This document shows positions 7,446-15,155 of a stretch of DNA of 20,561 nucleotides, piece by piece (the first letter of the stretch is position 1; every line of letters starts with the position of its first letter). This stretch comes from an uncultured Collinsella sp. (GTDB lineage: Bacteria > Actinomycetota > Coriobacteriia > Coriobacteriales > Coriobacteriaceae). The stretch is from NCBI GenBank assembly GCA_902491895.1, contig CABUJH010000036.1, positions 1 to 20,561 of the forward strand, written 5' to 3'. The translations under genes and the position numbers were made by a program. Below the pieces are notes generated by a model. That model had not been told where the DNA came from. It made no database searches and saw nothing but the letters and a program-made list of their open reading frames with translations.

Positions 7446-7724
7446 ATGCCGGGAGAGGGTTTTAAGGCGCTGGCCGATCCTACACGGCGTCACATTTTGG
7501 AACTGCTGCGCGAGGGCAATTGCACGGCCGGGGAGCTTGCCGAGCATTTTGACATCAGCAAGCCGTCGTTGAGCCATCACTTGGCGACGCTCAAAAACGC
7601 CGGGTTGGTGACCGACGAACGTCATGGCCAAAACATCGTTTACAGCTTAAACACCACCGTCATGCAGGACTTGATCGGTTGGTTTATGGGCTTTACAAAC
7701 ACGGAAGGTGATAAGGATGAATAA
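7446..7724 (+). CDS. sdpR: ArsR-family autorepressor, SdpR-like
   Basis: This 92-residue winged-helix repressor opens with FKALADPTRRHILELLREG, the standard ArsR first helices. The recognition helix-turn-helix follows (AGELAEHFDISKPSLSHHLATL, given in part), then a beta-wing with ERHGQNIVYSLN. It has no ELCVCDL-type cysteine metal site, so it is not a classical metal sensor. It fits the SdpR/autorepressor branch that is paired with SdpI. The ATG at 7446 has GGAGG four bases upstream; ATGs at 7428 and 7431 would put that site inside the gene. The gene overlaps the SdpI-like gene by eight bases, so the two are translationally coupled. Probable regulation is autorepression through the dyad at 7374-7397. 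Confidence 0.85.
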   Translation: MPGEGFKALADPTRRHILELLREGNCTAGELAEHFDISKPSLSHHLATLKNAGLVTDERHGQNIVYSLNTTVMQDLIGWFMGFTNTEGDKDE

Positions 7725-8421
7725 CGAAAACAAGGGCATTCACGCCACGGGGGTATCGTCGCGCGTGTGGGCCATGCTTGTTGTGGTCTGCGCTATTAAT
7801 GTTGTAGCGCACCTCATGGTGATGCCGAGCCTGCCTGCACAGATTCCCACGCACTGGGGCGCGAACGGCGCCGTCGACGGTTGGGGTCCTAGTTGGATGG
7901 CCTCCGCGCTCGGCGTGCTGCCTCTGGCGCTTCTCGCAATGTTCTGCACGGTGCCGCGCATCGACCCCAAAGGTGAGGCATATCGAACCTCGGGCAAGTT
8001 CTACCAGGGCTTCGTAATCGCCTTCACCTTGTTCATGTGCGCCATAAGCTGGCTGGGAGAGCTTACGGTCTGGGGCGTGGTGCCGGCGGTCGGTTCGGTT
8101 AACGTGCTGATTTCCGGTGTTGTCGGTTTGCTGTTCATCGGCGTAGGCAACTACTTGCCGCGTGTGAAGCAGAACTATACGCTCGGTATCAAGACACCTT
8201 GGGCGCTTGCCGATCCCGAGAACTGGCGCCGTACTCAGCGTTTTGGCGGCGCCTGCTTTATGGTGCTGGGTATTGGCCTGATTGTGATGGGCGTGGCAGG
8301 CAGCGTGCTTTCGAGTGAAGTCGTCGCCGCGGTGATTGCGGTTCTGGCGTTTGGTTCGGTTGGAGCCGTCTACGTCTACTCGTATCTGTTGCGGCGCAAA
8401 TCGCAGCGAGCCGCTCGTTAA
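7717..8421 (+). CDS. sdpI: SdpI-like immunity or signal membrane protein (DUF1648 plus SdpI)
   Basis: This 234-residue membrane protein has about six predicted hydrophobic segments (roughly residues 17-36, 61-79, 98-115, 124-145, 180-197 and 202-224). Between the first two is the DUF1648 signature, LPAQIPTHWGANGAVDGWG. Between the fourth and fifth is the SdpI signature, GNYLPRVKQNYTLGIKTPW followed by DPENWRRTQRF. In Bacillus, SdpI gives immunity to the SdpC toxin and sequesters SdpR at the membrane. Many genomes carry the pair without a toxin. No toxin gene is visible here, so it may protect against a neighbour's peptide or sense envelope stress. The ATG at 7717 overlaps the repressor gene. 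Confidence 0.87.
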   Translation: MNNENKGIHATGVSSRVWAMLVVVCAINVVAHLMVMPSLPAQIPTHWGANGAVDGWGPSWMASALGVLPLALLAMFCTVPRIDPKGEAYRTSGKFYQGFVIAFTLFMCAISWLGELTVWGVVPAVGSVNVLISGVVGLLFIGVGNYLPRVKQNYTLGIKTPWALADPENWRRTQRFGGACFMVLGIGLIVMGVAGSVLSSEVVAAVIAVLAFGSVGAVYVYSYLLRRKSQRAAR

Positions 8422-8486
8422 GGTTGCGGAAAACTAGCGTACGCAGTTCATAGTATGTTCCGGGGGACTTTTCCCAGGTAGTATTA

Positions 8487-8514
8487 GGGGGTGTGGGCAA
8501 CCATGCCCCTTTTT
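8487..8514 (+). terminator. Intrinsic terminator downstream of sdpRI
   Basis: GGGG (8487-8490) and CCCC (8506-8509) flank a partly paired interior in which TGG can pair with CCA. A five-base T run follows (8510-8514). It lies 66 bases after the sdpI stop and 92 bases before ettA. It most simply ends the sdpRI transcript. It could also act as a leader attenuator of ettA if a promoter lies upstream of it. Confidence 0.65.
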
Positions 8515-8605
8515 CGTTACGTTTCAGAGCTGGTTCCCTCATTTCGTTTCCACTAAAGCGAATCAAGAATAGGGAAACAGCAGGTAGAAAGGATAGAACA
8601 GACAT

Positions 8606-10285
8606 ATGGCGGAGTTTATCTACCAGATGTATCAGGCTCGCAAGGCCCATGGCGACAAGGTGATCCTTGACGACGTGACCCTGAGCTTCTACCCCGGTGC
8701 CAAGATCGGCGTCGTGGGCCCCAACGGTATGGGCAAGTCGACCCTGCTCAAGATCATGGCCGGCATCGAGGAGGTCTCCAACGGCGATGCCAAGCTCACC
8801 CCCGGCTACACCGTGGGTATCCTGCAGCAGGAGCCGCCGCTCGACGACGACAAGACCGTCATCGAGAACGTGCGCATGGCATTTGGCGACATGATCGCCA
8901 AGGTCGATCGCTTCAACAAGATCGGCGAGGAGATGTGCGACCCGGATTGCGACATGGACGCCCTCATGGCCGAGATGGGAAAGCTCCAGGACGAGATCGA
9001 CGCCGCCGACGGCTGGGATATCGATTCCAAGCTCGGCCAGGCCATGGACGCCCTGCAGCTGCCCGATTCCGACATGCCGGTCAACGTGCTCTCTGGCGGC
9101 GAGCGCCGTCGCGTGGCCCTGTGCAAGCTGCTGCTCGAAGCTCCCGACCTGCTGCTGCTCGACGAGCCCACGAACCACCTGGACGCCGAGTCGATCCTGT
9201 GGCTCGAGCACTTCCTGCACAACTACCAGGGCGCGGTGCTTGCCGTCACGCACGATCGCTACTTCCTGGATAACGTTGCCGAGTGGATCTGCGAGGTCGA
9301 CCGCGGTCACCTTTATCCCTACAAGGGCAACTACTCCACGTATCTGGAGACCAAGGCCGCCCGTATCGAGGCGCAGGGCAACCGCGACGCCAAGCTCGCC
9401 AAGCGCATGGAGGCCGAGCTCGAGTGGGTACGCAGCTCGCCCAAGGCCCGTCAGGCCAAGAACAAGGCCCGTCTGGCTCGCTATGAGGAGATGGAGGCCG
9501 AGGCCCGCGCAAGCCAGAAGCTCGACTGGACCGACATCCGCATCCCTGTGGGCCCGCGTTTGGGCAACAAGGTGCTCGAGGCCCATCATCTGCACAAGGA
9601 GTTCGACGGTCGCGTGCTCATCGATGATCTTTCGTTCACCCTGCCGCGTAACGGCATCGTGGGCGTCATCGGCCCCAACGGTGTGGGCAAGACTACGCTC
9701 TTCAAGACCATCGTGGGCCTGGAGCCGCTGACTTCGGGCGAGCTCGAGGTGGGCGAGACCGTCAAGATCTCCTATGTCGACCAGAACCGTTCTGGCATCG
9801 ATCCCGATAAGAACCTGTGGGAGGTCGTCTCGGATGGCCTGGACCACATGATGGTCGGCGAGACCGAGGTCCCCAGCCGCGCGTACGTGGCGAGCTTTGG
9901 CTTTAAGGGTCAGGACCAGCAGAAGCGCGCTGGCGTACTTTCCGGTGGCGAGCGCAACCGTCTGAACCTGGCGCTCACGCTCAAGCAGGGCGGCAACCTG
10001 CTGCTCCTCGACGAGCCCACGAACGATCTCGACGTCGAGACGCTGTCCTCACTCGAAGCGGCACTGCTCGAGTTCCCGGGCTGCTCGGTGGTCATTAGCC
10101 ACGACCGTATGTTCCTGGACCGCGTCGCCACACACATTCTGGCGTGGGAGGGCACCGACGAGAATCCGGGCAACTGGTATTGGTTCGAGGGCAACTTCGA
10201 GGCCTATCAGGCCAATCGCATCGAGCGCCTGGGCGAGGACGCGGCCCAGCCGCATCGTATCCACCGTAAGCTGACGCGCGACTAG
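8606..10285 (+). CDS. ettA: Energy-dependent translational throttle protein EttA (ABC-F)
   Basis: This 559-residue ABC-F ATPase has two nucleotide-binding domains and no membrane part. EttA binds the ribosomal E site and couples entry into elongation to the ATP/ADP ratio. The first domain has Walker A GPNGMGKST (38-46), signature LSGGERRR (162-169) and DEPTNHLD (186-193, Glu187). The charged linker that contacts P-site tRNA follows (about 240-310). The second domain has GPNGVGKTT (356-364), LSGGERNR and DEPTNDLD. The start MAEFIYQMYQARK and the terminal NWYWFEGNFEAY block fit EttA rather than other ABC-F proteins. E. coli EttA has 555 residues. The sequence strongly prefers C-ending codons compared with its neighbours, as expected of a highly expressed gene. 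The start has a purine-rich AAAGGA 12 bases upstream. Confidence 0.93.
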   Translation: MAEFIYQMYQARKAHGDKVILDDVTLSFYPGAKIGVVGPNGMGKSTLLKIMAGIEEVSNGDAKLTPGYTVGILQQEPPLDDDKTVIENVRMAFGDMIAKVDRFNKIGEEMCDPDCDMDALMAEMGKLQDEIDAADGWDIDSKLGQAMDALQLPDSDMPVNVLSGGERRRVALCKLLLEAPDLLLLDEPTNHLDAESILWLEHFLHNYQGAVLAVTHDRYFLDNVAEWICEVDRGHLYPYKGNYSTYLETKAARIEAQGNRDAKLAKRMEAELEWVRSSPKARQAKNKARLARYEEMEAEARASQKLDWTDIRIPVGPRLGNKVLEAHHLHKEFDGRVLIDDLSFTLPRNGIVGVIGPNGVGKTTLFKTIVGLEPLTSGELEVGETVKISYVDQNRSGIDPDKNLWEVVSDGLDHMMVGETEVPSRAYVASFGFKGQDQQKRAGVLSGGERNRLNLALTLKQGGNLLLLDEPTNDLDVETLSSLEAALLEFPGCSVVISHDRMFLDRVATHILAWEGTDENPGNWYWFEGNFEAYQANRIERLGEDAAQPHRIHRKLTRD

Positions 10286-10288
10286 ATC

Positions 10289-10315
10289 GTTACGCGGTTT
10301 TCCAAACCGCGTAAC
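10289..10315. repeat. Perfect 12-bp palindromic hairpin after ettA
   Basis: GTTACGCGGTTT (10289-10300) and AAACCGCGTAAC (10304-10315) are exact reverse complements around a TCC loop, starting three bases after the ettA stop codon. No T run follows on the plus strand. It may be a weak terminator, an mRNA-stabilising structure or part of the larger palindromic element that follows. Confidence 0.7.
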
Positions 10316-10328
10316 TGCTCGACGCTGC

Positions 10329-10428
10329 GCGGGCCGCAAGCACCCCATCTTGCCGTTCAAGCCGTCGCTCGCGTACCGAAGTACGCGTCGCTCCTCTTTC
10401 ACGGCAACCTGGGGCACTTGCGGCCCGC
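10329..10428. repeat. Extended imperfect palindrome, possible dispersed element
   Basis: The 28-base arm at 10329-10356 matches the reverse complement of 10401-10428 at 24 of 28 positions. In the centre lies a second perfect hairpin: GCGTAC (10371-10376), CGAA loop, GTACGC (10381-10386). This is flanked by the direct repeat GTCGCTC. Single-strand folding would give a long branched cruciform-like structure. It occupies most of the 214-base gene-free gap between ettA and its convergent neighbour, and no coding potential is evident. It resembles a REP- or MITE-like intergenic element; copy number elsewhere cannot be seen from this window. Confidence 0.6.
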
Positions 10429-10459
10429 TCGCTGTTGGTTACGCAACATCAACAAATAA

Positions 10460-10495
10460 AAACGGCTCAAATCCTGATTTGGATTTGAGCCGTTT
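10460..10495 (-). terminator. Terminator of the minus-strand gene ending at 10500
   Basis: AAACGGCTCAAATCC (10460-10474) and GGATTTGAGCCGTTT (10481-10495) form a perfect 15-bp stem with a six-base loop, five bases beyond the stop codon of the minus-strand gene. On the minus strand the stem runs into TTTTTATTTG, a good U tract. On the plus strand it may also stop ettA readthrough. Confidence 0.85.
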
Positions 10496-10499
10496 GTCG

Positions 10500-11801
10500 T
10501 TACTGCTCGGGTTCTTCGACTTTATCGATGGTCCAGGTGGCTCCGAGACCGCCGGTGGTGTTGCGGCGGATGCGCACGGCAACCTCGTGGCGCTCGCCGT
10601 CCTGCGTGTAGCGCAGGGGGAAGCTTGCGCGGTTTCGCGCGGCCTCGATGGTACCGCGCTCGCGGGCGATCCAGTAGTACTCGCCGACGATGCCGAGGGT
10701 ATCGGCGCCGTAGGGGAGATAGGTCGACAGCTGGTGTAGCAACGGACCGGGGCAGAAGACCTCAGTTGCGAAATCGACGGGGAAGTCCTCGGGGATGGCG
10801 GGCGCTACGGGTGCGGGGGCCGGTACCATCGCCGGTGCGAAGGCCTGCTCATTGACGGGCGTCACCTCGACGACGGGCACGGGTTCGGTGCCGAGCACTG
10901 ATTCGGTGCCCACTTTTGGCATCGCCGCGGAATCTGCAGACTCGACGATAGCGGGTGCGTCTACGGCCGCGGTGTCGAGCTCGACTTGCGGAGCGCTCTG
11001 ATTCTCGACGCTCGACTTTGCCTCGATGGGCGTGGATGCCATGGTGGTGATGCCGGCGTTGGCGTTCTCGGGGTCATAGACGACCGTGAGCGAGATGGCG
11101 GGCTGCGGCGTCTCGGGCCCCGGCGCCGACTCGGTAGCGCCTTGATCGGCGGGCTCGTCGGACTGATCGTCCTCGGCCTCGTTGCCAAAGACATCGCTGT
11201 TTTGGAACGCAGACGGCTCGGGTTGGTCAGCGGCTTCTTCGGTTGTCGACTTGGGCGCTTCGTTGGGCTCCACAGTGGCTTCCTGCTCGGATATGACTTT
11301 GGGATCGGTCGTGGCGGCGATTTCGGTTTCGGCTTCTGCCGTTACCTCAATAGCGACTTCGATCTCTGCCTCGGGCTCGGGTTCCGGCGCGGCTTCAACC
11401 ATGACTTCGGGCTCGGGACGCTTAACGTGCTTGGGGCGCACGGCCTTGAGGTCCTTCTCACCGCGCTTTTTCTTTTTGTAGGACTGCTTGGCGCCCTTGG
11501 CGGCCTTGGGCTTGTCCTCGCCCTTGGCAAGCGCAGCATCCCAGGCCTCGTTGGCGATGACCGTGGCATACAGGCGGCCGCCTTTAAAGACGGTCAGCTT
11601 AATGCAGTCGTCGAGCTCCTCGAGCAGCTCGCGCGTGGACTCGAAGCCCAAGTCATAAGCGGTCATGTCGCCAGCGGCGAGCGCCTCCTCGACCTGCGTC
11701 ATAAACGTTTGCTTGCCACATCCAATCGCATCGCGCAGCAGGCGATACAGATAGATGTGGTTGCCCAGCGAAAGCGTGGGCCTAACTATTGTCTTGCTCA
11801 T
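10500..11801 (-). CDS. Uncharacterised protein: possible LOTUS/OST-HTH domain, acidic linker, conserved C-terminal domain
   Basis: I do not recognise this 433-residue protein with certainty. Residues 10-85 form a small helical domain. Its pattern YDLGFESTRELLEELDDCIKL followed by a beta-like KGGRLYATV resembles a LOTUS/OST-HTH RNA-binding winged helix (inference). Residues 96-131 are strongly basic (KKKKRGEKD, RPKHVKR). Residues 130-335 are a Pro/Glu/Ala/Ser/Thr-rich acidic stretch, probably disordered. Residues 336-433 look folded again, with GEYYWIARERGTIEAARNR, FPLRY and TTGGLGATWTIDKV. There is no signal peptide or membrane segment, so it is likely cytoplasmic. The ATG at 11801 has AAAGAGGAG just upstream, better than the GTG-type start at 11840. 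RNA binding is a hypothesis. Confidence 0.7.
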   Translation of the reverse strand: MSKTIVRPTLSLGNHIYLYRLLRDAIGCGKQTFMTQVEEALAAGDMTAYDLGFESTRELLEELDDCIKLTVFKGGRLYATVIANEAWDAALAKGEDKPKAAKGAKQSYKKKKRGEKDLKAVRPKHVKRPEPEVMVEAAPEPEPEAEIEVAIEVTAEAETEIAATTDPKVISEQEATVEPNEAPKSTTEEAADQPEPSAFQNSDVFGNEAEDDQSDEPADQGATESAPGPETPQPAISLTVVYDPENANAGITTMASTPIEAKSSVENQSAPQVELDTAAVDAPAIVESADSAAMPKVGTESVLGTEPVPVVEVTPVNEQAFAPAMVPAPAPVAPAIPEDFPVDFATEVFCPGPLLHQLSTYLPYGADTLGIVGEYYWIARERGTIEAARNRASFPLRYTQDGERHEVAVRIRRNTTGGLGATWTIDKVEEPEQ

Positions 11802-11813
11802 GGCAAATCTCCT

Positions 11814-11829
11814 CTTTACACATGTAAAG
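11814..11829 (-). promoter_or_regulatory. Perfect dyad just upstream of the LOTUS-like gene
   Basis: CTTTACA (11814-11820) and TGTAAAG (11823-11829) form a perfect seven-base inverted repeat with a two-base spacer. The dyad slightly overlaps the ribosome-binding site of the minus-strand gene starting at 11801. On the minus strand a -10-like TAAGAT lies immediately upstream, so the dyad falls at the expected transcription start or early leader. It suits an operator or a small mRNA hairpin that masks the ribosome site. Confidence 0.4.
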
Positions 11830-11873
11830 CATCTTACCATCGCATGGCGTTCGCCATGGCGGCGCCCAAGGCA

Positions 11874-11907
11874 AACGGGCGCGAACCGCTTTCGATTCGC
11901 GCCCGTT
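11874..11907 (-). terminator. Terminator hairpin after the Ser/Thr-rich membrane protein gene
   Basis: AACGGGCGCGAA (11874-11885) and TTCGCGCCCGTT (11896-11907) are a perfect 12-bp stem with a ten-base loop, 35 bases beyond the stop codon of the minus-strand gene. The following minus-strand sequence (TTTGCCTT) is only moderately U-rich. It separates this gene from the next minus-strand gene. Confidence 0.6.
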
Positions 11908-11941
11908 GTACAGGTCGGTTATCTATGAGAGGCAAATGTGC

Positions 11942-12904
11942 TTAGTTGCCCGATGCCGTGCCTTGGCTCGAGTTGTCAGATGCCGTGCCGGACGCGGTTC
12001 CGCTCGAGCTGTTCGGGCTGTTGGTGTTGCTGCTGTCTGTTGTGCCCGTTCCCGACGTGGTGTCGCTCGTCTGGCCGCCCGTGCTCGGCTGCGAACCGTC
12101 AGTCGTTTGGCTTGAGTCGGTCGTGCCGGACGGCGTGCTGCTGTTGGCCGTAGAGGAATCGGTGCCCTGCGATTGGTTTTGGGCGTTCGAGGACGAATTG
12201 GCAGAGGTAGAACTGTCTTGCGTATCGTCCGTCTGTGCCTGCTGATCCTGCGACTGGGTGTTGCCATTTGCATCGCTCTCGGTCGTGCGCGACGAAAGGA
12301 TTGGCTCGGGACGCTCGCCCAGACCCTCACCGGCAGTGGTGATAAGGATGGCGCCAGCGCAGGCGATGACTGCGACGATGGCGATGGCGATCGAGAAGAC
12401 GATGACCTTCTTTTGCGTCTGGCTGCGCTCTGCCGCGGCCTTGGCGCGCAGGCTGTTGGGGGCGACACGCGCCGTGGTCGCGCGTCCCGCAACCTGGCGC
12501 ATCTCCTGCGTGGTCGCGGCGCCACCTAGGTGCTCCTCGACATCGGGCTCAACGGGCTCGTAGGCGCCGGCAGGGTAGTCGACAGCGGCATGCGTGCCCT
12601 TGATTGCTTCGGCGCTGGCAGAGATAAAGTGGCGGTAGACCTGCGAGGACACAACGGTGATGACCGAGCTCACGGCGGCACCAATTACTGAACCAGCGAT
12701 ACCAATCTTGGAGGCAAGCGCGACGCTCGTGGCAGCAGCTGCGGCGCCGGCGATGATCTGGGGAATGGAAATGTCATCGAACAGGCCCTTTTTGGGCGCG
12801 ATGGCCATGGTCTGTCCGATGGAATGGTTCTCGTGCACGCCGTTGTTGAGCGATGCCGGCGTCATGACGCGCGTACGCGGCGCGTCGGTGTACTTGGTTG
12901 TCAT
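11942..12904 (-). CDS. Membrane protein with Ser/Thr/Asn/Gln-rich low-complexity tail
   Basis: I do not recognise a named family in this 320-residue protein. Residues 41-95 form a hydrophobic, Ala/Ser/Val-rich region (PQIIAGAAAAATSVALASK, then SVIGAAVSSVITVVSS), probably a membrane hairpin. A charged linker follows, then a clear transmembrane helix at about 167-189 (VIVFSIAIAIVAVIACAGAI). The last 120 residues are almost entirely Ser, Thr, Gly, Asn, Gln and Asp, with no cysteine. They end at the stop without an LPxTG sorting signal. The tail is likely extracytoplasmic and disordered, perhaps spanning the cell wall. The ATG at 12904 has GGGAGGA seven bases upstream, which decides it over an in-frame upstream ATG near 13000. 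A surface or envelope role is inferred from composition only. Confidence 0.7.
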   Translation of the reverse strand: MTTKYTDAPRTRVMTPASLNNGVHENHSIGQTMAIAPKKGLFDDISIPQIIAGAAAAATSVALASKIGIAGSVIGAAVSSVITVVSSQVYRHFISASAEAIKGTHAAVDYPAGAYEPVEPDVEEHLGGAATTQEMRQVAGRATTARVAPNSLRAKAAAERSQTQKKVIVFSIAIAIVAVIACAGAILITTAGEGLGERPEPILSSRTTESDANGNTQSQDQQAQTDDTQDSSTSANSSSNAQNQSQGTDSSTANSSTPSGTTDSSQTTDGSQPSTGGQTSDTTSGTGTTDSSNTNSPNSSSGTASGTASDNSSQGTASGN

Positions 12905-13107
12905 ACGGGGTCCTCCCGGTGTAAATCTGCTTCGTTTCGTGTAGCCATCAGGGTACCCACCAGATGTGAATCGTACGTGACATTTAACAGATACCATCAA
13001 CTCATCAATAGCTCACCAAGTTGGTGGGATGCGGTTACACCCGGCGGTTGAACTACAATAGGGCTTGCTAATTGTGTTGAATAGCGTTTACGCACGGGAG
13101 CATTCTT

Positions 13108-15087
13108 ATGAATCTTCACCTTTCTCAGTCTGATGGCTTTTTGCGTGTGGCGGCGGCCTCGCCCAAGATGCGTGTGGCCGATGTCGAGGGCAATGCCGAG
13201 GTGGCGCTGGCGGCTGTTCGCGAGGCTACCGAGCGTGGCGTTCGCGCGCTGGTACTGCCCGAGCTTAACCTGACCGGCTATACCGCGGCCGATCTGTTCC
13301 ATAACCGCACGCTGCTGCATGCCTGCGAAGCAGCGCTGGTGCACATCCTCGATGAAACCCGTGAGCTGCCGATCGTCTTTACCGTTGGCTTGCCCGTTGC
13401 GGTGGCTGAAAACATCTACAACTGCGCCGCCGTGTGCTGTGCGGGTGAGCTTTTGGGTCTTACGGCTAAGAAGTATCTGCCCAACTATGGCGAGTTCTAT
13501 GAGCGTCGCTGGTTTGCTCCGTCGCCTGCGGATCCCGTGTGGGTTGAATTTGCCGGTCAGGGTCCGGTTCCGCTGGGTTCGGAGCTTGTCTACCGCTGCT
13601 GTGATGAGGGTGCCGAGGATATGGTGCTGGGCGTTGAGGTTTGCGAGGACCTGTGGGTACCGGCGCCGCCTTCGACCGAGATGGCGCTTGCCGGTGCGAC
13701 GGTGATCCTCAATCCGTCGGCTTCGGACGAGATTATCGGTAAGGCGGATTACCGCCGCAGCCTCATTTCCAACCAGAGCGCGCGCCTGTATTGCGCCTAT
13801 GCCTACGCGGACGCGAGCGAGGGCGAGTCCACGACCGACATGGTCTTTGCGGGCGAGAACCTCGTCTACGAAAACGGCTCCAAGCTCGCCGCGACCAAAC
13901 TGCTTACCTGCGATATGGCCATCGCCGACGTTGACCTTGACCGCCTGGTTGCTGAGCGCCGTCGCTCGACGACATGGACGCGCGCGGACGATGCGCCGGA
14001 GGCCGTGACCGTCGAGTTCTCGTTTGAGGGCTCGCTCGCCGAAGAGCCTGTCCTGCGCGATGCGCTCGGCATAGACCGCGTTTTCCCGCGCGCGCCCTTT
14101 GTGCCGGTCGACCACGGCGACTTGGCCGAGCGCTGCGAGACGATCCTCGATCTGCAGACTGCGGGCCTCAAGACCCGCCTTGCCCACACGGGTACCAAGG
14201 CTGCGGTTATCGGCCTTTCGGGCGGCTTGGACTCCACGCTAGCGCTGCTTGTGACCGTGCGTGCCTTCGATGCACTGGGGCTGCCGCGCACTGGTATCAC
14301 AGCCGTGTCCATGCCCGGCTTCGGCACGACGCATCGCACCAAGTCGAATGCCGAGTCGCTCGCTCGCGACCTGGGTGTGAGCTTCCGCGAGGTTTCGATC
14401 CACGCGGCTGTGGAGCAGCACTTCAAGGACATTGAGCATGATCCAGCTGTGCAGGACGTGACCTACGAGAACAGCCAGGCGCGCGAGCGTACGCAGATTC
14501 TGATGGATCTGGCCAACCAGGTTGGCGGTTTTGTCATTGGCACGGGCGACCTGTCGGAGCTGGCGCTCGGCTGGGCTACCTATAACGGCGACCACATGAG
14601 CATGTACGCCGTCAACGCGAGCGTGCCCAAGACGCTTGTGCGCCATCTGGTACGCTATGCCGCCGATGTCTTTGGCGGGCGCATTGCCGAGGTCTTGCTC
14701 GATATCCTCGATACGCCGGTGTCCCCCGAGCTTCTGCCGCCCACGGGCGACGGCGAGATTGCGCAGAAGACCGAGGATTTGGTGGGCCCGTACGAGTTGC
14801 ACGACTACTTCCTCTACTACCTGCTGCGTTTTGGCTTTGAGCCGGGCAAGATCTACCGCATGGCGCTCAAGAGCTTCGAGGGCGTCTACGACGCCAAGAC
14901 CGTCCACACGTGGCTACGTACGTTCTACCGTCGCTTCTTTGCCCAGCAGTTTAAGCGCAGCTGCCTGCCCGATGGTCCCAAGGTGGGCTCGGTGACGCTC
15001 AGCCCGCGCGGCGATTGGCGTATGCCGAGTGACGCTAGCTCGCGTCTGTGGCTTGCGCAGATCGACGCGCTCAATCCAGTTGACTAA
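13108..15087 (+). CDS. nadE: Glutamine-dependent NAD+ synthetase
   Basis: This 659-residue two-domain enzyme performs the last step of NAD+ synthesis. It amidates nicotinate adenine dinucleotide using ammonia released from glutamine. The N-terminal nitrilase-type glutaminase has the full catalytic triad: Glu52 (LPELNLTGY), Lys121 (LTAKKYLPNYGEF) and Cys179 (GVEVCEDLWVP). These positions agree closely with the mycobacterial enzyme. The C-terminal synthetase has the PP-loop IGLSGGLDSTLAL (SGGLDS at 371-376), GTGDLSELALGW and a YNGDHMSMYAVNAS segment. The length is normal for the long bacterial form. The ATG at 13108 is preceded by a GGGAG motif. The gene is monocistronic, with a strong terminator about 70 bases downstream. 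Confidence 0.95.
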   Translation: MNLHLSQSDGFLRVAAASPKMRVADVEGNAEVALAAVREATERGVRALVLPELNLTGYTAADLFHNRTLLHACEAALVHILDETRELPIVFTVGLPVAVAENIYNCAAVCCAGELLGLTAKKYLPNYGEFYERRWFAPSPADPVWVEFAGQGPVPLGSELVYRCCDEGAEDMVLGVEVCEDLWVPAPPSTEMALAGATVILNPSASDEIIGKADYRRSLISNQSARLYCAYAYADASEGESTTDMVFAGENLVYENGSKLAATKLLTCDMAIADVDLDRLVAERRRSTTWTRADDAPEAVTVEFSFEGSLAEEPVLRDALGIDRVFPRAPFVPVDHGDLAERCETILDLQTAGLKTRLAHTGTKAAVIGLSGGLDSTLALLVTVRAFDALGLPRTGITAVSMPGFGTTHRTKSNAESLARDLGVSFREVSIHAAVEQHFKDIEHDPAVQDVTYENSQARERTQILMDLANQVGGFVIGTGDLSELALGWATYNGDHMSMYAVNASVPKTLVRHLVRYAADVFGGRIAEVLLDILDTPVSPELLPPTGDGEIAQKTEDLVGPYELHDYFLYYLLRFGFEPGKIYRMALKSFEGVYDAKTVHTWLRTFYRRFFAQQFKRSCLPDGPKVGSVTLSPRGDWRMPSDASSRLWLAQIDALNPVD

Positions 15088-15155
15088 GGTTGGCTAAATT
15101 GAACCAATACGGGGGTTGCAAGCGTTACACTTTTGCAATCTGATGGCCCGTATCG

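Noticed and set aside
7446..7724. Metal-sensing ArsR/SmtB repressor
   Set aside because: The cysteine metal site of ArsR/CadC sensors is absent and the partner gene is SdpI-like, so the SdpR-type autorepressor reading is preferred.
8258..9847. Long minus-strand open frame opposite sdpI and ettA
   Set aside because: It lies antisense to a clear ettA gene with all ABC-F motifs. The frame is a by-product of GC-rich codon bias and shows no recognisable domain.
10986..11945. Plus-strand open frame with Leu/Gly-rich translation
   Set aside because: It is the complement of the acidic linker of the minus-strand gene at 10500-11801. The apparent hydrophobic repeats are the mirror of Glu/Ala/Pro codons.
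11942..12310. Repetitive Ser/Thr codon tract as a possible CRISPR or tandem repeat array
   Set aside because: There is no fixed repeat unit or regular spacer. The repetition comes from low-complexity protein coding in the tail of the membrane protein.
13014..13026. CACCAA-G-TTGGTG dyad upstream of nadE
   Set aside because: It is short and isolated, with no clear promoter elements at the right spacing, so it was not called as an operator. The 203-base gap 12905-13107 otherwise shows nothing definite.
12997..14187. Long minus-strand open frame opposite nadE
   Set aside because: It is antisense to the glutaminase half of nadE, has no family features, and is explained by the third-position GC bias of nadE.
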